DNA of 64,000 bases from assembly GCA_025353725.1 (NCBI GenBank), contig JANXOF010000023.1, forward strand, positions 267,244 to 331,243. Direction: 5' to 3'. This DNA comes from Polyangiaceae bacterium. GTDB lineage: Bacteria > Myxococcota_A > Polyangia > Polyangiales > Polyangiaceae. Positions 54,013 through 62,429 of this stretch are shown one piece after another. Each line of letters starts with the position of its first letter. Position 1 is the stretch's first letter. A program made the translations under genes and the position numbers. Under the pieces are notes generated by a model. It ran no database searches. It was not told the origin of the DNA and worked only from the letters and a program-made list of their open reading frames with translations.

Positions 54013-54804
54013 ATGAACCGTCGCGCGCTGCTCATCTCCTTCGTCTTCGGCGCTTTGGGCGTGCTTTTACTCGTGCTGTACCAGCGTCGCTTTGAGCTCG
54101 AGGCTTCAGGCGGTGAGAAGGTAAAGCTGCTCGTAGCGGTGAAGCGTATCGAACGCGGTAAGCCGATCGTCGAAGAGGCGGTGGCGGTACGCGAGGTCCC
54201 TCTCGCGTACGTCGATGATCGGTCAATTCGCGAGGTCGACAAGAACAAGGTCCTCGGATTGCGCCTGGGTACGACCGTCAAGGAGCAACAATTGCTGCTC
54301 TGGACCGATCTCGCGACCGGCGCGGATGACCGCAAAGATCTCAGTAGTCTTGTGCTCCCCGGGTATCGCGCGGTGTCGATCCGCGCTTCGCGAGACGAGT
54401 CGAGCGCGTCGCTGCTCCGTCCTGGGGATTATGTCGATGTCATTGGCGTCCTCGGCGCGGCAGGCGGTGAGGCGAAAAGCGCAGTCGTCTTGCTTCAGAG
54501 GGTCCTTGTCCTCGCGATAGGCGGCGAGACGTCCCCCGACGCCATCGAACAACGAGACAAGAGCGTCCAGACCGACAACCTCGTCACGCTGAGCCTCACG
54601 CTCTCCGAAGCGCAGGTCATCTCGCTTGCCGCCGAGCGAGGCAAGCTTGCTGTCGCGGTACGGCATCCTGACGACCAGCAAAAAGCTGGGGTCACGGACA
54701 TCCACTTCGACTCGTTGCTCGACGCAAAAAAGCGCGGCGAGATTCGAGGGGTCCGCGCGGGTGCAAGTGCCCCTGTCAACCTGACGGCGGGCGGAAATCA
54801 ATGA
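54013..54804 (+). CDS. cpaB: Flp pilus assembly protein CpaB (RcpC-like)
   Basis: 263 residues. An N-terminal membrane helix (LISFVFGALGVLLLVLY) is followed by an SAF-like domain (LLVAVKRIERGKPIVEEAVA) and the conserved region PGYRAVSIRASRDESSASLL, RPGDYVDVIGVL. CpaB acts in the periplasm beside the secretin. It overlaps cpaC by 4 bp (ATGA). It begins the core secretion part of the Tad locus, after a 231 bp region with only a possible remnant. Confidence 0.92.
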   Translation: MNRRALLISFVFGALGVLLLVLYQRRFELEASGGEKVKLLVAVKRIERGKPIVEEAVAVREVPLAYVDDRSIREVDKNKVLGLRLGTTVKEQQLLLWTDLATGADDRKDLSSLVLPGYRAVSIRASRDESSASLLRPGDYVDVIGVLGAAGGEAKSAVVLLQRVLVLAIGGETSPDAIEQRDKSVQTDNLVTLSLTLSEAQVISLAAERGKLAVAVRHPDDQQKAGVTDIHFDSLLDAKKRGEIRGVRAGASAPVNLTAGGNQ

Positions 54805-56138
54805 GGCGGCCTCGAGCGACGACAACACGTGGCACGCGCACGCGAAGCGTTTTCGCGCTCGCGTTTGGCGCCCTTACGCTGGGAACGATGGCGCTACGTT
54901 CTCGCGCTTCTTACGCACAGAAGGTCGCACCGCACGACGAAATTTCGCTCGCCGTAGGAGAAACGAAGACGATCCCTGCGGGCGGCGTCAAGGAGTACTC
55001 CGAAGGGGTGAAGGGCATCGTCGATGTCGTGCCAACGCCTGACGGGCGTACCTTCGTGATGACGGGAAAGAAGCCCGGGACGACTACGCTCTTGCTCATC
55101 AAAAGCGACAGCAGCCAAACCACAATTGACATTTCCGTCGCGAACAGAAATCCGCAACAAGTAGAGCGCGAAGTCCAGCAGCTCCTCGAGCCCTTTCCCG
55201 GCGTGAAAAGTCGACGTGTGGGCTCGCGGCTATTCCTCGAAGGAGCCGTACCGTCGGACGCTGATTACAAGCGTATCCAGCAAGTCGTCACGGTGTACGG
55301 CGGCCAGGTAGACTCCCTGGTCACAGTCGGCGTGGCGGAGCGAAAGCTGCTGATTCGGCTCGACTTTTTCTTCGTCCAGTACTCGAAAACCTCGGGATAC
55401 AACGTCGGCGTCGGATGGCCGGCGAACATCGCAGGAACGACGCAACTTGGGCAACCCGCTGTCCAGAGCAGCTTGACGTACGACTTTATCTCGCGAACGA
55501 CACAGACGGCTCAAGCCTCGATCGTCAATCAACCACTGCCTCGGCTTGATATCGCCTCACGCCATGGCTGGGCGAAGGTAATGAAACAATCGAGCGTGAT
55601 TACGGCCAACGGCAACGAGGCCACGTTTCAAACGGGCGGAGAGTCGAATTTCCTGACTTCAGGCCTGACCGTCGGGCTCGTCAGCGTAAAATATGGCACA
55701 AACGTCACGGTTTTGCCTCGTTACGACTCGAATTCGCGCGACGTCGAGATCAAGCTCGCGGCCGACGTGGCGGACCTCACGTCTCCCACCGCGAGCGGCG
55801 GGCCGCCGGGGCGAACGACCACGAAACTGGAAACGCAAGTCACGCTTAAGTTAGGTCAAGCCCTCATCCTGTCTGGCATAAAAACATCCAATCAACAGCA
55901 CGACGTAAGTGGCTTACCAGGCCTCAGCGACGTTCCTATCTTGGGCCTTCTTTTTGCGACGCATTCGCAGGAGAAGCAGGACACCGAAGGCGCCGTGTTC
56001 ATCGTCCCAAGCGTGGTCGACACCGTGCCGAAGAGCGCTATCGAACTCATCAACAACGCCATGGGAACCTACCGCGACTATGCAGGAGAGAACGCCTCAT
56101 TGAATACCTATCCGAAGACCCCGCCCTCCGCGAAGTAG
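54801..56138 (+). CDS. cpaC: Tad secretin CpaC/RcpA
   Basis: 445 residues with a signal peptide (FALAFGALTLGTMALRSRASYA). An N-terminal pilus-type N domain has ISLAVGETKTIPAGGVKEYS and FVMTGKKPGTTTLLL, then a BON-like region and the secretin core with VLPRYDSNSRDVEIKLAADV, LKLGQALILSGIKTSNQQHD and VSGLPGLSDVPILGLLFATH. It forms the outer membrane channel for the pilus. Coupled to cpaB; the FHA-CpaF gene starts 23 bp downstream. Confidence 0.94.
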   Translation: MRRPRATTTRGTRTRSVFALAFGALTLGTMALRSRASYAQKVAPHDEISLAVGETKTIPAGGVKEYSEGVKGIVDVVPTPDGRTFVMTGKKPGTTTLLLIKSDSSQTTIDISVANRNPQQVEREVQQLLEPFPGVKSRRVGSRLFLEGAVPSDADYKRIQQVVTVYGGQVDSLVTVGVAERKLLIRLDFFFVQYSKTSGYNVGVGWPANIAGTTQLGQPAVQSSLTYDFISRTTQTAQASIVNQPLPRLDIASRHGWAKVMKQSSVITANGNEATFQTGGESNFLTSGLTVGLVSVKYGTNVTVLPRYDSNSRDVEIKLAADVADLTSPTASGGPPGRTTTKLETQVTLKLGQALILSGIKTSNQQHDVSGLPGLSDVPILGLLFATHSQEKQDTEGAVFIVPSVVDTVPKSAIELINNAMGTYRDYAGENASLNTYPKTPPSAK

Positions 56139-56161
56139 CCGACGCCTTCGCAGCCTCGCTC

Positions 56162-57970
56162 ATGGAACCCGCACCCACGATGCACCTACAAGTCGTCGTC
56201 CAATCTGAAGACGGGATGCAGCGGACGGAATTTTTCCCCGCCAACGGGCCCCTCACGATTGGGCGTCACCCGCAGTGCTCGCTCCGTCTCGAGAGCGATC
56301 TGGTTTCACGGCAGCACGTCGTGCTCCACGCAGGTACGGCCACGTTACGCGTCGAGGATGTCTCTACGAACGGCACTCTCGCAGGGGACCTACTCCTGAG
56401 GCGAGATGTTATCGATGTTCCCTATGGCACGCCCATCGTCGTCGGTGATTTCACGGTTTTCGTCTATCCGGTCGACTCTCAAAAGGTGTCCGAGCTCACG
56501 AATGCGCCGTTGCCCTCGCTCGCCATCCCAATGCCGGCAGCCACGTTGTCTGCCGTCGCCCAGCGGACCATGGTTGACACGCGGAGGCGAATGCCAAGCG
56601 ACGCCGACTTCGGGACGAGGCCGTTCATCGCACACGTCGGTTCGCAGCCGAACGTGGGCGGCGTTCACTTGCCCGCAGCGCGCGGTGAAGACACCAAACC
56701 GAAGGTCGAGGTCGAGCTGCGGCGCGAAATCCACAAGCTACTCTTGGAACATCTCGACCTCGCGACCATCGACGCGACCAAGCTCGACGACCCCTCGATG
56801 CGACCCAAAGTGCTCAATGCCTTGCGCCGCATCGTTACGAGCCTCGACGCACGTATCCCGCGCGACGTTCAACCGGATACGTTGATTGGCGAGCTCGCCG
56901 ACGAGGCGCTCGGGTTGGGGCCTCTCGAGCGCTTTCTCGCCGACCCGACGATTACCGAAATCATGGTCGTCGACCCGAATACCATCTACATCGAGCAGCA
57001 CGGAAGGATCACGCTTTCGCACGCGCGGTTCACGGACGATGAGCGCGTGCGCGCCGTCATCGAGCGCATCGTAACGCCCCTTGGTCGGCGTATCGACGAA
57101 TCGTCGCCGCTGGTTGACGCACGACTCAAAGACGGGTCGCGTGTGAACGCAGTCATTCGCCCCATCGCCCTCCGAGGCTCATGCATCACGATCCGCAAAT
57201 TTGCCAAGATACCCCTCACGCTCGAGAAGCTCATCGCGTCGGAGACGATGACGGCAGGGATGGGCCGCTTCCTCACTCGGTGTGTCCACGCGAAGAAGAA
57301 CATCGTCATCTCGGGCGGCACGGGCTCAGGAAAAACCACCCTGCTGAACGTGCTGTCTGGCGCCATTCCACCCGACGAACGGATCGTGACGATCGAAGAC
57401 GCCGCCGAACTACAACTCAAGCAACCGCACGTCGTCTCGATGGAGACGCGTCCGGCAAACCTCGAAGGCCGCGGCGAGTATACGATTCGTGACCTTGTGA
57501 AGAACGCCCTTCGGATGAGGCCCGACCGCATTGTCGTCGGCGAGTGCCGCGGCGGCGAAGCGCTCGACATGCTTCAGGCCATGAATACGGGCCATGACGG
57601 GTCGCTCACGACCACCCACGCGAACTCTCCAATGGAGGCCATAAGTCGTCTTGAGACACTTGCCCTAATGGCTGGACTCGAACTACCGATGCGCGCCATT
57701 CGCGAGCAAATTGCATCCTCGGTCCATGTCATCGTCCAGCAGAGTCGCCTGTCTGACGGATCACGAAAAGTCACGGCCATCAGCGAAATCGTCGGAATTG
57801 ACCGCGAATCGAACGAAATCGAGCTGCGAACGATTTTCGAGTTTGTCCGTTCCGGCACTGGCGAAAAGGGAAAGGTGACCGGAGAATTTCGAGCGACCGG
57901 ATATCTCCCCTCCTTTCTGCCGACCTTCATCGTCATGGGCCTCGTGAAACGCGGCGAGCCTTACCTTTGA
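56162..57970 (+). CDS. cpaF: CpaF-type Tad ATPase with N-terminal FHA domain
   Basis: 602 residues. Residues about 5-110 are an FHA domain (LTIGRHPQCSLRLESDLVSR, QHVVLHAG and VSTNGTLAG). A linker leads to the secretion ATPase: N-terminal helical region about 180-300, Walker A GGTGSGKT near 384-392, IVTIEDAAELQLKQPHVVSM, VVGECRGGEALDMLQAMNTG and HDGSLTTTHANSPMEAISRL. It powers pilus assembly from the cytoplasm. The fused FHA domain implies control by Ser/Thr phosphorylation, which is unusual outside this group of bacteria. A second, FHA-free CpaF lies at 61284-62429. Confidence 0.94.
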   Translation: MEPAPTMHLQVVVQSEDGMQRTEFFPANGPLTIGRHPQCSLRLESDLVSRQHVVLHAGTATLRVEDVSTNGTLAGDLLLRRDVIDVPYGTPIVVGDFTVFVYPVDSQKVSELTNAPLPSLAIPMPAATLSAVAQRTMVDTRRRMPSDADFGTRPFIAHVGSQPNVGGVHLPAARGEDTKPKVEVELRREIHKLLLEHLDLATIDATKLDDPSMRPKVLNALRRIVTSLDARIPRDVQPDTLIGELADEALGLGPLERFLADPTITEIMVVDPNTIYIEQHGRITLSHARFTDDERVRAVIERIVTPLGRRIDESSPLVDARLKDGSRVNAVIRPIALRGSCITIRKFAKIPLTLEKLIASETMTAGMGRFLTRCVHAKKNIVISGGTGSGKTTLLNVLSGAIPPDERIVTIEDAAELQLKQPHVVSMETRPANLEGRGEYTIRDLVKNALRMRPDRIVVGECRGGEALDMLQAMNTGHDGSLTTTHANSPMEAISRLETLALMAGLELPMRAIREQIASSVHVIVQQSRLSDGSRKVTAISEIVGIDRESNEIELRTIFEFVRSGTGEKGKVTGEFRATGYLPSFLPTFIVMGLVKRGEPYL

Positions 57971-57977
57971 GGTCCGA

Positions 57978-58865
57978 ATGAACTTGCCGTTCGTGCACTC
58001 CATCGCCCTGCTGCGCTGGGGAAGCCTTGCCGCGCTGACGCTGTCCGTCGTCGTCGCCGTGTGGGCATTTGTCGATGACAGGAGCGGGCTTCCTTATCGC
58101 TACTGGGCTCACTACTGCACATCACTCGAGCGAAGAATGCGCTCGATGTTCATCTTTACGTCGGGCCGCACCGTCGCGTTCGGACAGGTTGCGGTTTTGT
58201 TCGCCATCTTCGCGGCGCGCCTCGCCCGTGTCGCGGACGAACTTCCCGGGTGGTGTATCGGTCTCCCTGTCACGGTCGCAGCTCTTGCTCCGACGCTTTA
58301 CCTCGAAAGCGAGCGACGCAAGCGGGTGGCGAAGATTGAAGACCAACTCGATAATTTCATGCTTACGCTTGCGAATGCGCTCAAGGCCACGCCGAGCATC
58401 GGAAGCGCATTTGCCGGGGTTTCGTCGGTCCTTGAGGACCCGATCAAAGCCGAGGTCGACCTCGCGCTCAAAGAGATGAAAGTCGGGTCAACACTCGACC
58501 AAGCGCTCCTGCACATGGCCGCGCGCGTCGGAAGCCGCCCCCTCGACTCCGCGCTTTCTTCGCTTCTCATTGGCCGTCAAGTGGGCGGCAACTTACCCAA
58601 GATACTCGAAACGACGGCCACGACACTTCGCGAGATGAAGCGCCTAGAGGGCGTCATTCGAACGAAAACCGCCGACGGCCGAATGCAACTTTGGGTCATC
58701 GGCGCCATGCCGCTGGTGTTTATCGTAGGCTTTGGAGTCATGTGGCCGGGTTACTTTGATCCACTCACGAAAAGCGCCTCTGGCTACGCCATTTTAGCGT
58801 TCGTCGCGGCGGCGTGGGTCGCGTCGCTCGTGCTCGCGCGCAAAGTTCTCTCGGTCGACATCTGA
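57978..58865 (+). CDS. tadB: TadB-like type II/IV secretion inner membrane protein
   Basis: 295 residues. Two N-terminal and two C-terminal membrane helices flank the GspF-like cytoplasmic domain with IEDQLDNFMLTLANALKATP, IGSAFAGVSSVLEDPIKAEV and DSALSSLLIGRQVGGNLPKI. TadB forms the inner membrane platform with TadC. It is 7 bp from the ATPase gene. Confidence 0.93.
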   Translation: MNLPFVHSIALLRWGSLAALTLSVVVAVWAFVDDRSGLPYRYWAHYCTSLERRMRSMFIFTSGRTVAFGQVAVLFAIFAARLARVADELPGWCIGLPVTVAALAPTLYLESERRKRVAKIEDQLDNFMLTLANALKATPSIGSAFAGVSSVLEDPIKAEVDLALKEMKVGSTLDQALLHMAARVGSRPLDSALSSLLIGRQVGGNLPKILETTATTLREMKRLEGVIRTKTADGRMQLWVIGAMPLVFIVGFGVMWPGYFDPLTKSASGYAILAFVAAAWVASLVLARKVLSVDI

Positions 58866-58872
58866 GACTCAC

Positions 58873-59796
58873 ATGAATCTCGACTTTGCAGGATTGAGTT
58901 TTCGTGTCCTCGTCGTTCGATTTGGCGCGCTTACCGCCGCATTCTTCGCGATAACCTTCGCGGTCTATTCCCTCGCGAGTGCACCCTCGAACGTGGGGAA
59001 TCGGCTTGGCCTTCGAGGGCTGAAGCGTCAGCGGGCGCTCCAATCCAATGCAAGTTGGTCGACCATTGAACCCTTGGTTCGTTGGCTCGGTGTGCGCGTG
59101 AGTGGTCTTCCAACAGCGCGGCAGCGCGCCGCGCTCGACAAGCACATCTCGCTCGCGGGAGATTTCTTGGGGCTCACCGCGGAAGAGTATCTCGCGCTTC
59201 ACCTTCTTTCGTCCGCCCTCTTCGGAGCGGCAGGTCTCCTCGGCGGCACCTTCCTCGAAATGCCTTTGGTCCTCTCTGGCGCAGGCATCGCGGTCGGCGC
59301 TGTCCTGCCTTACATGGTGACGAGCGGAGACGCTCAAGAGCGCCTGAAGAACATCAGCCGTGGCCTTCCGTACTTCATTGACCTCATGGCCTTAGCGATG
59401 AGCGCGGGCCTCGACTTTCCAGGCGCCGTTCGTCAGGTGGTCGAAAAGTCGTCGAACCCCGAGGATCCTCTCGTGGAGGAGTTCACACTCATCCTTCAAA
59501 CGCTGAATCTCGGTCGGACGCGCAAAGACGCCCTGGTCATCTTCGGCGACCGGGCACCGACGGTTGCGGTGTCGGAGTTTGTCAACGCCCTTGTCCAAGC
59601 CGAACAGCGCGGCAATCCCGTCGCAGAAGTCCTCCTTATTCAGGCGGGAACGTCGCGGGCACGGCGCTCCATCCGTGCGGAGGAGCTCGCCGCGAAGGCT
59701 GGCGTCCTGATGACCGGGCCCCTTATGCTCATTTTTCTCGCCGTGCTCGCCCTCATCGTCGCACCTGCGATGATGAACATCACGGAGGGACTCTAA
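58873..59796 (+). CDS. tadC: TadC-like type II/IV secretion inner membrane protein
   Basis: 307 residues with an N-terminal helix, a second pair of helices (about 115-150), a GspF-like domain (NISRGLPYFIDLMALAMSAG, LDFPGAVRQVVEKSSNPEDP and AEQRGNPVAEVLLIQAGTS) and a final helix (PLMLIFLAVLALIVAPAMMN). Partner of TadB. The FHA-like gene follows after 4 bp. Confidence 0.93.
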   Translation: MNLDFAGLSFRVLVVRFGALTAAFFAITFAVYSLASAPSNVGNRLGLRGLKRQRALQSNASWSTIEPLVRWLGVRVSGLPTARQRAALDKHISLAGDFLGLTAEEYLALHLLSSALFGAAGLLGGTFLEMPLVLSGAGIAVGAVLPYMVTSGDAQERLKNISRGLPYFIDLMALAMSAGLDFPGAVRQVVEKSSNPEDPLVEEFTLILQTLNLGRTRKDALVIFGDRAPTVAVSEFVNALVQAEQRGNPVAEVLLIQAGTSRARRSIRAEELAAKAGVLMTGPLMLIFLAVLALIVAPAMMNITEGL

Positions 59797-59800
59797 ACGA

Positions 59801-60664
59801 ATGGCGACCCTCAAATTTCAGGTCAAACTCCCGACAGGTGAGGTGGAGCATCTTTCGATGGAGGCCGGGCGCGTCCTCATCGGGAGCGGCGCGCACTGCG
59901 AGATCCGACTTCCCGTCGACCAAGCGCGCGTCGAACATGTACTTATCGAGGTAGGGCCTGCAGGCCTCTTCGTTCGCGCGCTAAGCTTCGAGCCGCCGCC
60001 GACGGTCAACCAAATCGCCTTCCAGCAGGCGCCTTTGACGCCCGGAGCGCGGCTCGGCGTAGGTGCGTGCGAGATTTACGTCGAGCTCGTCACGGGCGGC
60101 GTAAGCGCGGCGCCCGTGAAAAAAAGGCAGGCGAGCCCGGTGGCCTGGCTTTTGATGGCCATCATCGTTCCCGCCGGCTTTTACACGCTCCTGGTCGAAG
60201 ACGCAGTGGAGGCTCGAGCTCCCATGCCCAGGGAGATACCCGAACTTTGGTTGCCGCCCGTGGGTTCGTGCGCGTACGCAGGTGGCCAAGCGCTTGCGTT
60301 CGCGCACGAGAAAATGGCCGTCGCAGATGCAAAGCGCGAGCGTCGACCCTTTTACGTACGCGACGGGATTCAAGCGGTGCCTATCTATGAGGCCGCGTCG
60401 GTGTGCTTCCGTGCGGGTGGCGACAAGCCGTCGGGCGACCTCGCAGAGGAGTCGGCGAAGTTCCTCCGTCGCGATATCGCGGACGACTTTCGAACGCGGC
60501 GGGTTAGGCTCGACCATGCGTTGATCGTCGACGACGACCTAAGCGCGCAAAAGGAAGCGCGCGTTCTCTTGCAGTTCACGGAAGGGAAATCAGGCGACTA
60601 CGTCGCATGGTTGACTGCCTTAGACAGGCAACTAAAAATAAAGTTAGGCGCTACCAAATCGTGA
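59801..60664 (+). CDS. FHA-like domain protein with one membrane helix, Tad locus
   Basis: 287 residues. Residues about 1-100 look like an FHA domain (GRVLIGSGAHCEIRLPVDQA then VEHVLIEVG), with the usual GR and S.. positions only partly kept (GS for GR). A helix at about 113-130 (PVAWLLMAIIVPAGFYTLLV) is followed by an exported-type region of 150 residues with ACxxxxxA-type pattern (GSCAYAGGQALAFAHEKMAV). So the FHA-like part is cytoplasmic and the rest is periplasmic. Such proteins may couple kinase signals to the pilus machine; this is inference. Confidence 0.75.
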   Translation: MATLKFQVKLPTGEVEHLSMEAGRVLIGSGAHCEIRLPVDQARVEHVLIEVGPAGLFVRALSFEPPPTVNQIAFQQAPLTPGARLGVGACEIYVELVTGGVSAAPVKKRQASPVAWLLMAIIVPAGFYTLLVEDAVEARAPMPREIPELWLPPVGSCAYAGGQALAFAHEKMAVADAKRERRPFYVRDGIQAVPIYEAASVCFRAGGDKPSGDLAEESAKFLRRDIADDFRTRRVRLDHALIVDDDLSAQKEARVLLQFTEGKSGDYVAWLTALDRQLKIKLGATKS

Positions 60665-61287
60665 CGACCTCTCTCCTACGCGTACGCCTACGCGCCCCCC
60701 TACGTTTGGGGATAAAGCGCGGGCCGTTCATAAGCGTGCTTTGGAGTGTCGCGTGCGTCGCTTGCGGACCCCGAGCGTCCGCGGATAAGGCGCAGGCCGA
60801 TATGGCGATTTTCAAGCGCGAAGCCACAACCGAAAACCTCGTCGACCGCGGGAGAGCCTTTGCCGCTGTGGGGGACAACACGCGAGCCGAAGACTATCTC
60901 GCGGCCGCCCTCGACCAGGGTGCCGAAGCCCGCGACGTGCTGCCTCTTCTACTCCAAGTGTGCGTGCAGACCGGGCGCTATCGCTCGGCCATTCAGCACG
61001 GAGAAAACCAACTCCGAAAACACCCAGGAGACCTCCGCACACGCTTCGTCGTCGGCACACTTTACGGTGCCATTGGCGACACGGTAAACGCAAAGACTCA
61101 CCTCGATTCGGTGGTTGTGGCAAGGCCTGACGACGCTCACGCACACTATGCTCGCGCGGTTGTCGCGCGTGACGGGGACAGCGATAGCGTCACCGCGGAT
61201 CGGCACTTCCGCGAATACCTCCGTCTTGAACCCGACGGAGTGCATGCCGAAGAGGCTCGGGCTGCTTTACTGAAGAGAATGCCGTGA
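60661..61287 (+). CDS. TPR lipoprotein (TadD-like)
   Basis: 208 residues from the GTG at 60661, which overlaps the upstream stop (GTGA); a TTG 45 bp on is another option. A signal-like segment ends LWSVACVAC. Then come about four tetratricopeptide-like repeats (TTENLVDRGRAFAAVGDNTR, AEDYLAAALDQGAEARD, YRSAIQHGENQLRKHPGDLR). TadD-like TPR lipoproteins assist secretin assembly in other Tad loci. The second cpaF gene starts within its stop (GTGA). Confidence 0.85.
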   Translation: MTTSLLRVRLRAPLRLGIKRGPFISVLWSVACVACGPRASADKAQADMAIFKREATTENLVDRGRAFAAVGDNTRAEDYLAAALDQGAEARDVLPLLLQVCVQTGRYRSAIQHGENQLRKHPGDLRTRFVVGTLYGAIGDTVNAKTHLDSVVVARPDDAHAHYARAVVARDGDSDSVTADRHFREYLRLEPDGVHAEEARAALLKRMP

Positions 61288-62429
61288 GCGATCCGATTCC
61301 AAAAGAGGTATTCGAGGAAACGCTCCTTCAATTTCTAGCACCTATTCGCCCCTTTCTGGACGACCCCGCGGTGAGCGAGATCATGATCAACGGCCCGTCT
61401 CAAATCTACATCGAGCGGCATGGGGTTCTCCACCTCACCGAAGCGCACTTTGAAACGCGCGAAGCGCTCGTCGCAGCGCTCCGCAACGCCGCGCAGTACG
61501 TCGGAAAGCACATCGACGAACTCAAACCGATTCTTGAAGGTCGACTGCCGGACGGGTCGCGCATCGAGGCAATCCTCCCACCAGCCGCGCCCGACGGACC
61601 GCTCGTATCCATCCGCCGCTTCTTCAAAGAAACACTCACCATCGACCGCCTGCTCGGTTTCGGAGCGCTCACCGCCGATGTCGCCCAGACCCTCGAGGCG
61701 CTCGTCGTCTCAAAGTTGAATATCCTCATCGCCGGCGGCACGGGAAGCGGCAAGACGTCGATGCTCAACGCGTTGTCGTCGTTCATCCCCGAGGGTGAGC
61801 GCGTCGTCGTGATCGAGGACTCACGCGAGCTTCAGCTCCAACGCACGCACCTTTGCATGCTCGAGGCCCGCCCCCCCGATGCCCGAGGGCGCGGCGAGGT
61901 CACGATTCGAGACCTCTTTCGAGCGACGCTGCGGCTGCGACCCGATCGCATCGTCGTCGGGGAAATAAGAGGTGGCGAAGCGCTCGACCTCATTCAGGCG
62001 ATGACGTCGGGACACGGCGGTTGCATGTCAACGCTCCACGCGACCTACCCACGAGATACGACCTCGCGCCTCGAGACGATGGCCATGATGAGCGACGTCG
62101 AGATGCCCCTAGCCGCGCTGCGTGTTCAGCTCGCGTCGGCGGTGAACATCATCTGTCAAGTGTCACGGCTTCAAGACGGCAGTCGTAAGGTGACGCATCT
62201 CACCGAGGTCGTCGCGTTTGATCCGGTCAAAGGAGAATACCTCCTCCAGGACATTTTCGCGCGCGAGCACCAAGGTCTCGACGAGCACGGCGCCGTCCTT
62301 AGCGACTTGATTCCTACGGGGATTCTGCCGAACTGCCTGCCGCAGCTCCGAGAGTACGGAATGGACGTGCCGTCGTGTGTGTACGAGGCGGCCAAGAACC
62401 TGGAAACGGGACAGCATCACCATGGGTAG
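61284..62429 (+). CDS. Second CpaF-type Tad ATPase, without FHA domain
   Basis: 381 residues, GTG start. Secretion ATPase with SEIMINGPSQIYIERHG, Walker A GGTGSGKT at about 151-158, VVVIEDSRELQLQRTHLCML, IVVGEIRGGEALDLIQAMTS and GHGGCMSTLHATYPRDTTSR. It is a full-length CpaF lacking the FHA part. Its C-terminus is overlapped by the next FHA gene (8 bp). Two ATPases in one locus suggest one for extension and one for retraction or regulation, or a duplicated system; neither can be decided here. Confidence 0.93.
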   Translation: MSDPIPKEVFEETLLQFLAPIRPFLDDPAVSEIMINGPSQIYIERHGVLHLTEAHFETREALVAALRNAAQYVGKHIDELKPILEGRLPDGSRIEAILPPAAPDGPLVSIRRFFKETLTIDRLLGFGALTADVAQTLEALVVSKLNILIAGGTGSGKTSMLNALSSFIPEGERVVVIEDSRELQLQRTHLCMLEARPPDARGRGEVTIRDLFRATLRLRPDRIVVGEIRGGEALDLIQAMTSGHGGCMSTLHATYPRDTTSRLETMAMMSDVEMPLAALRVQLASAVNIICQVSRLQDGSRKVTHLTEVVAFDPVKGEYLLQDIFAREHQGLDEHGAVLSDLIPTGILPNCLPQLREYGMDVPSCVYEAAKNLETGQHHHG

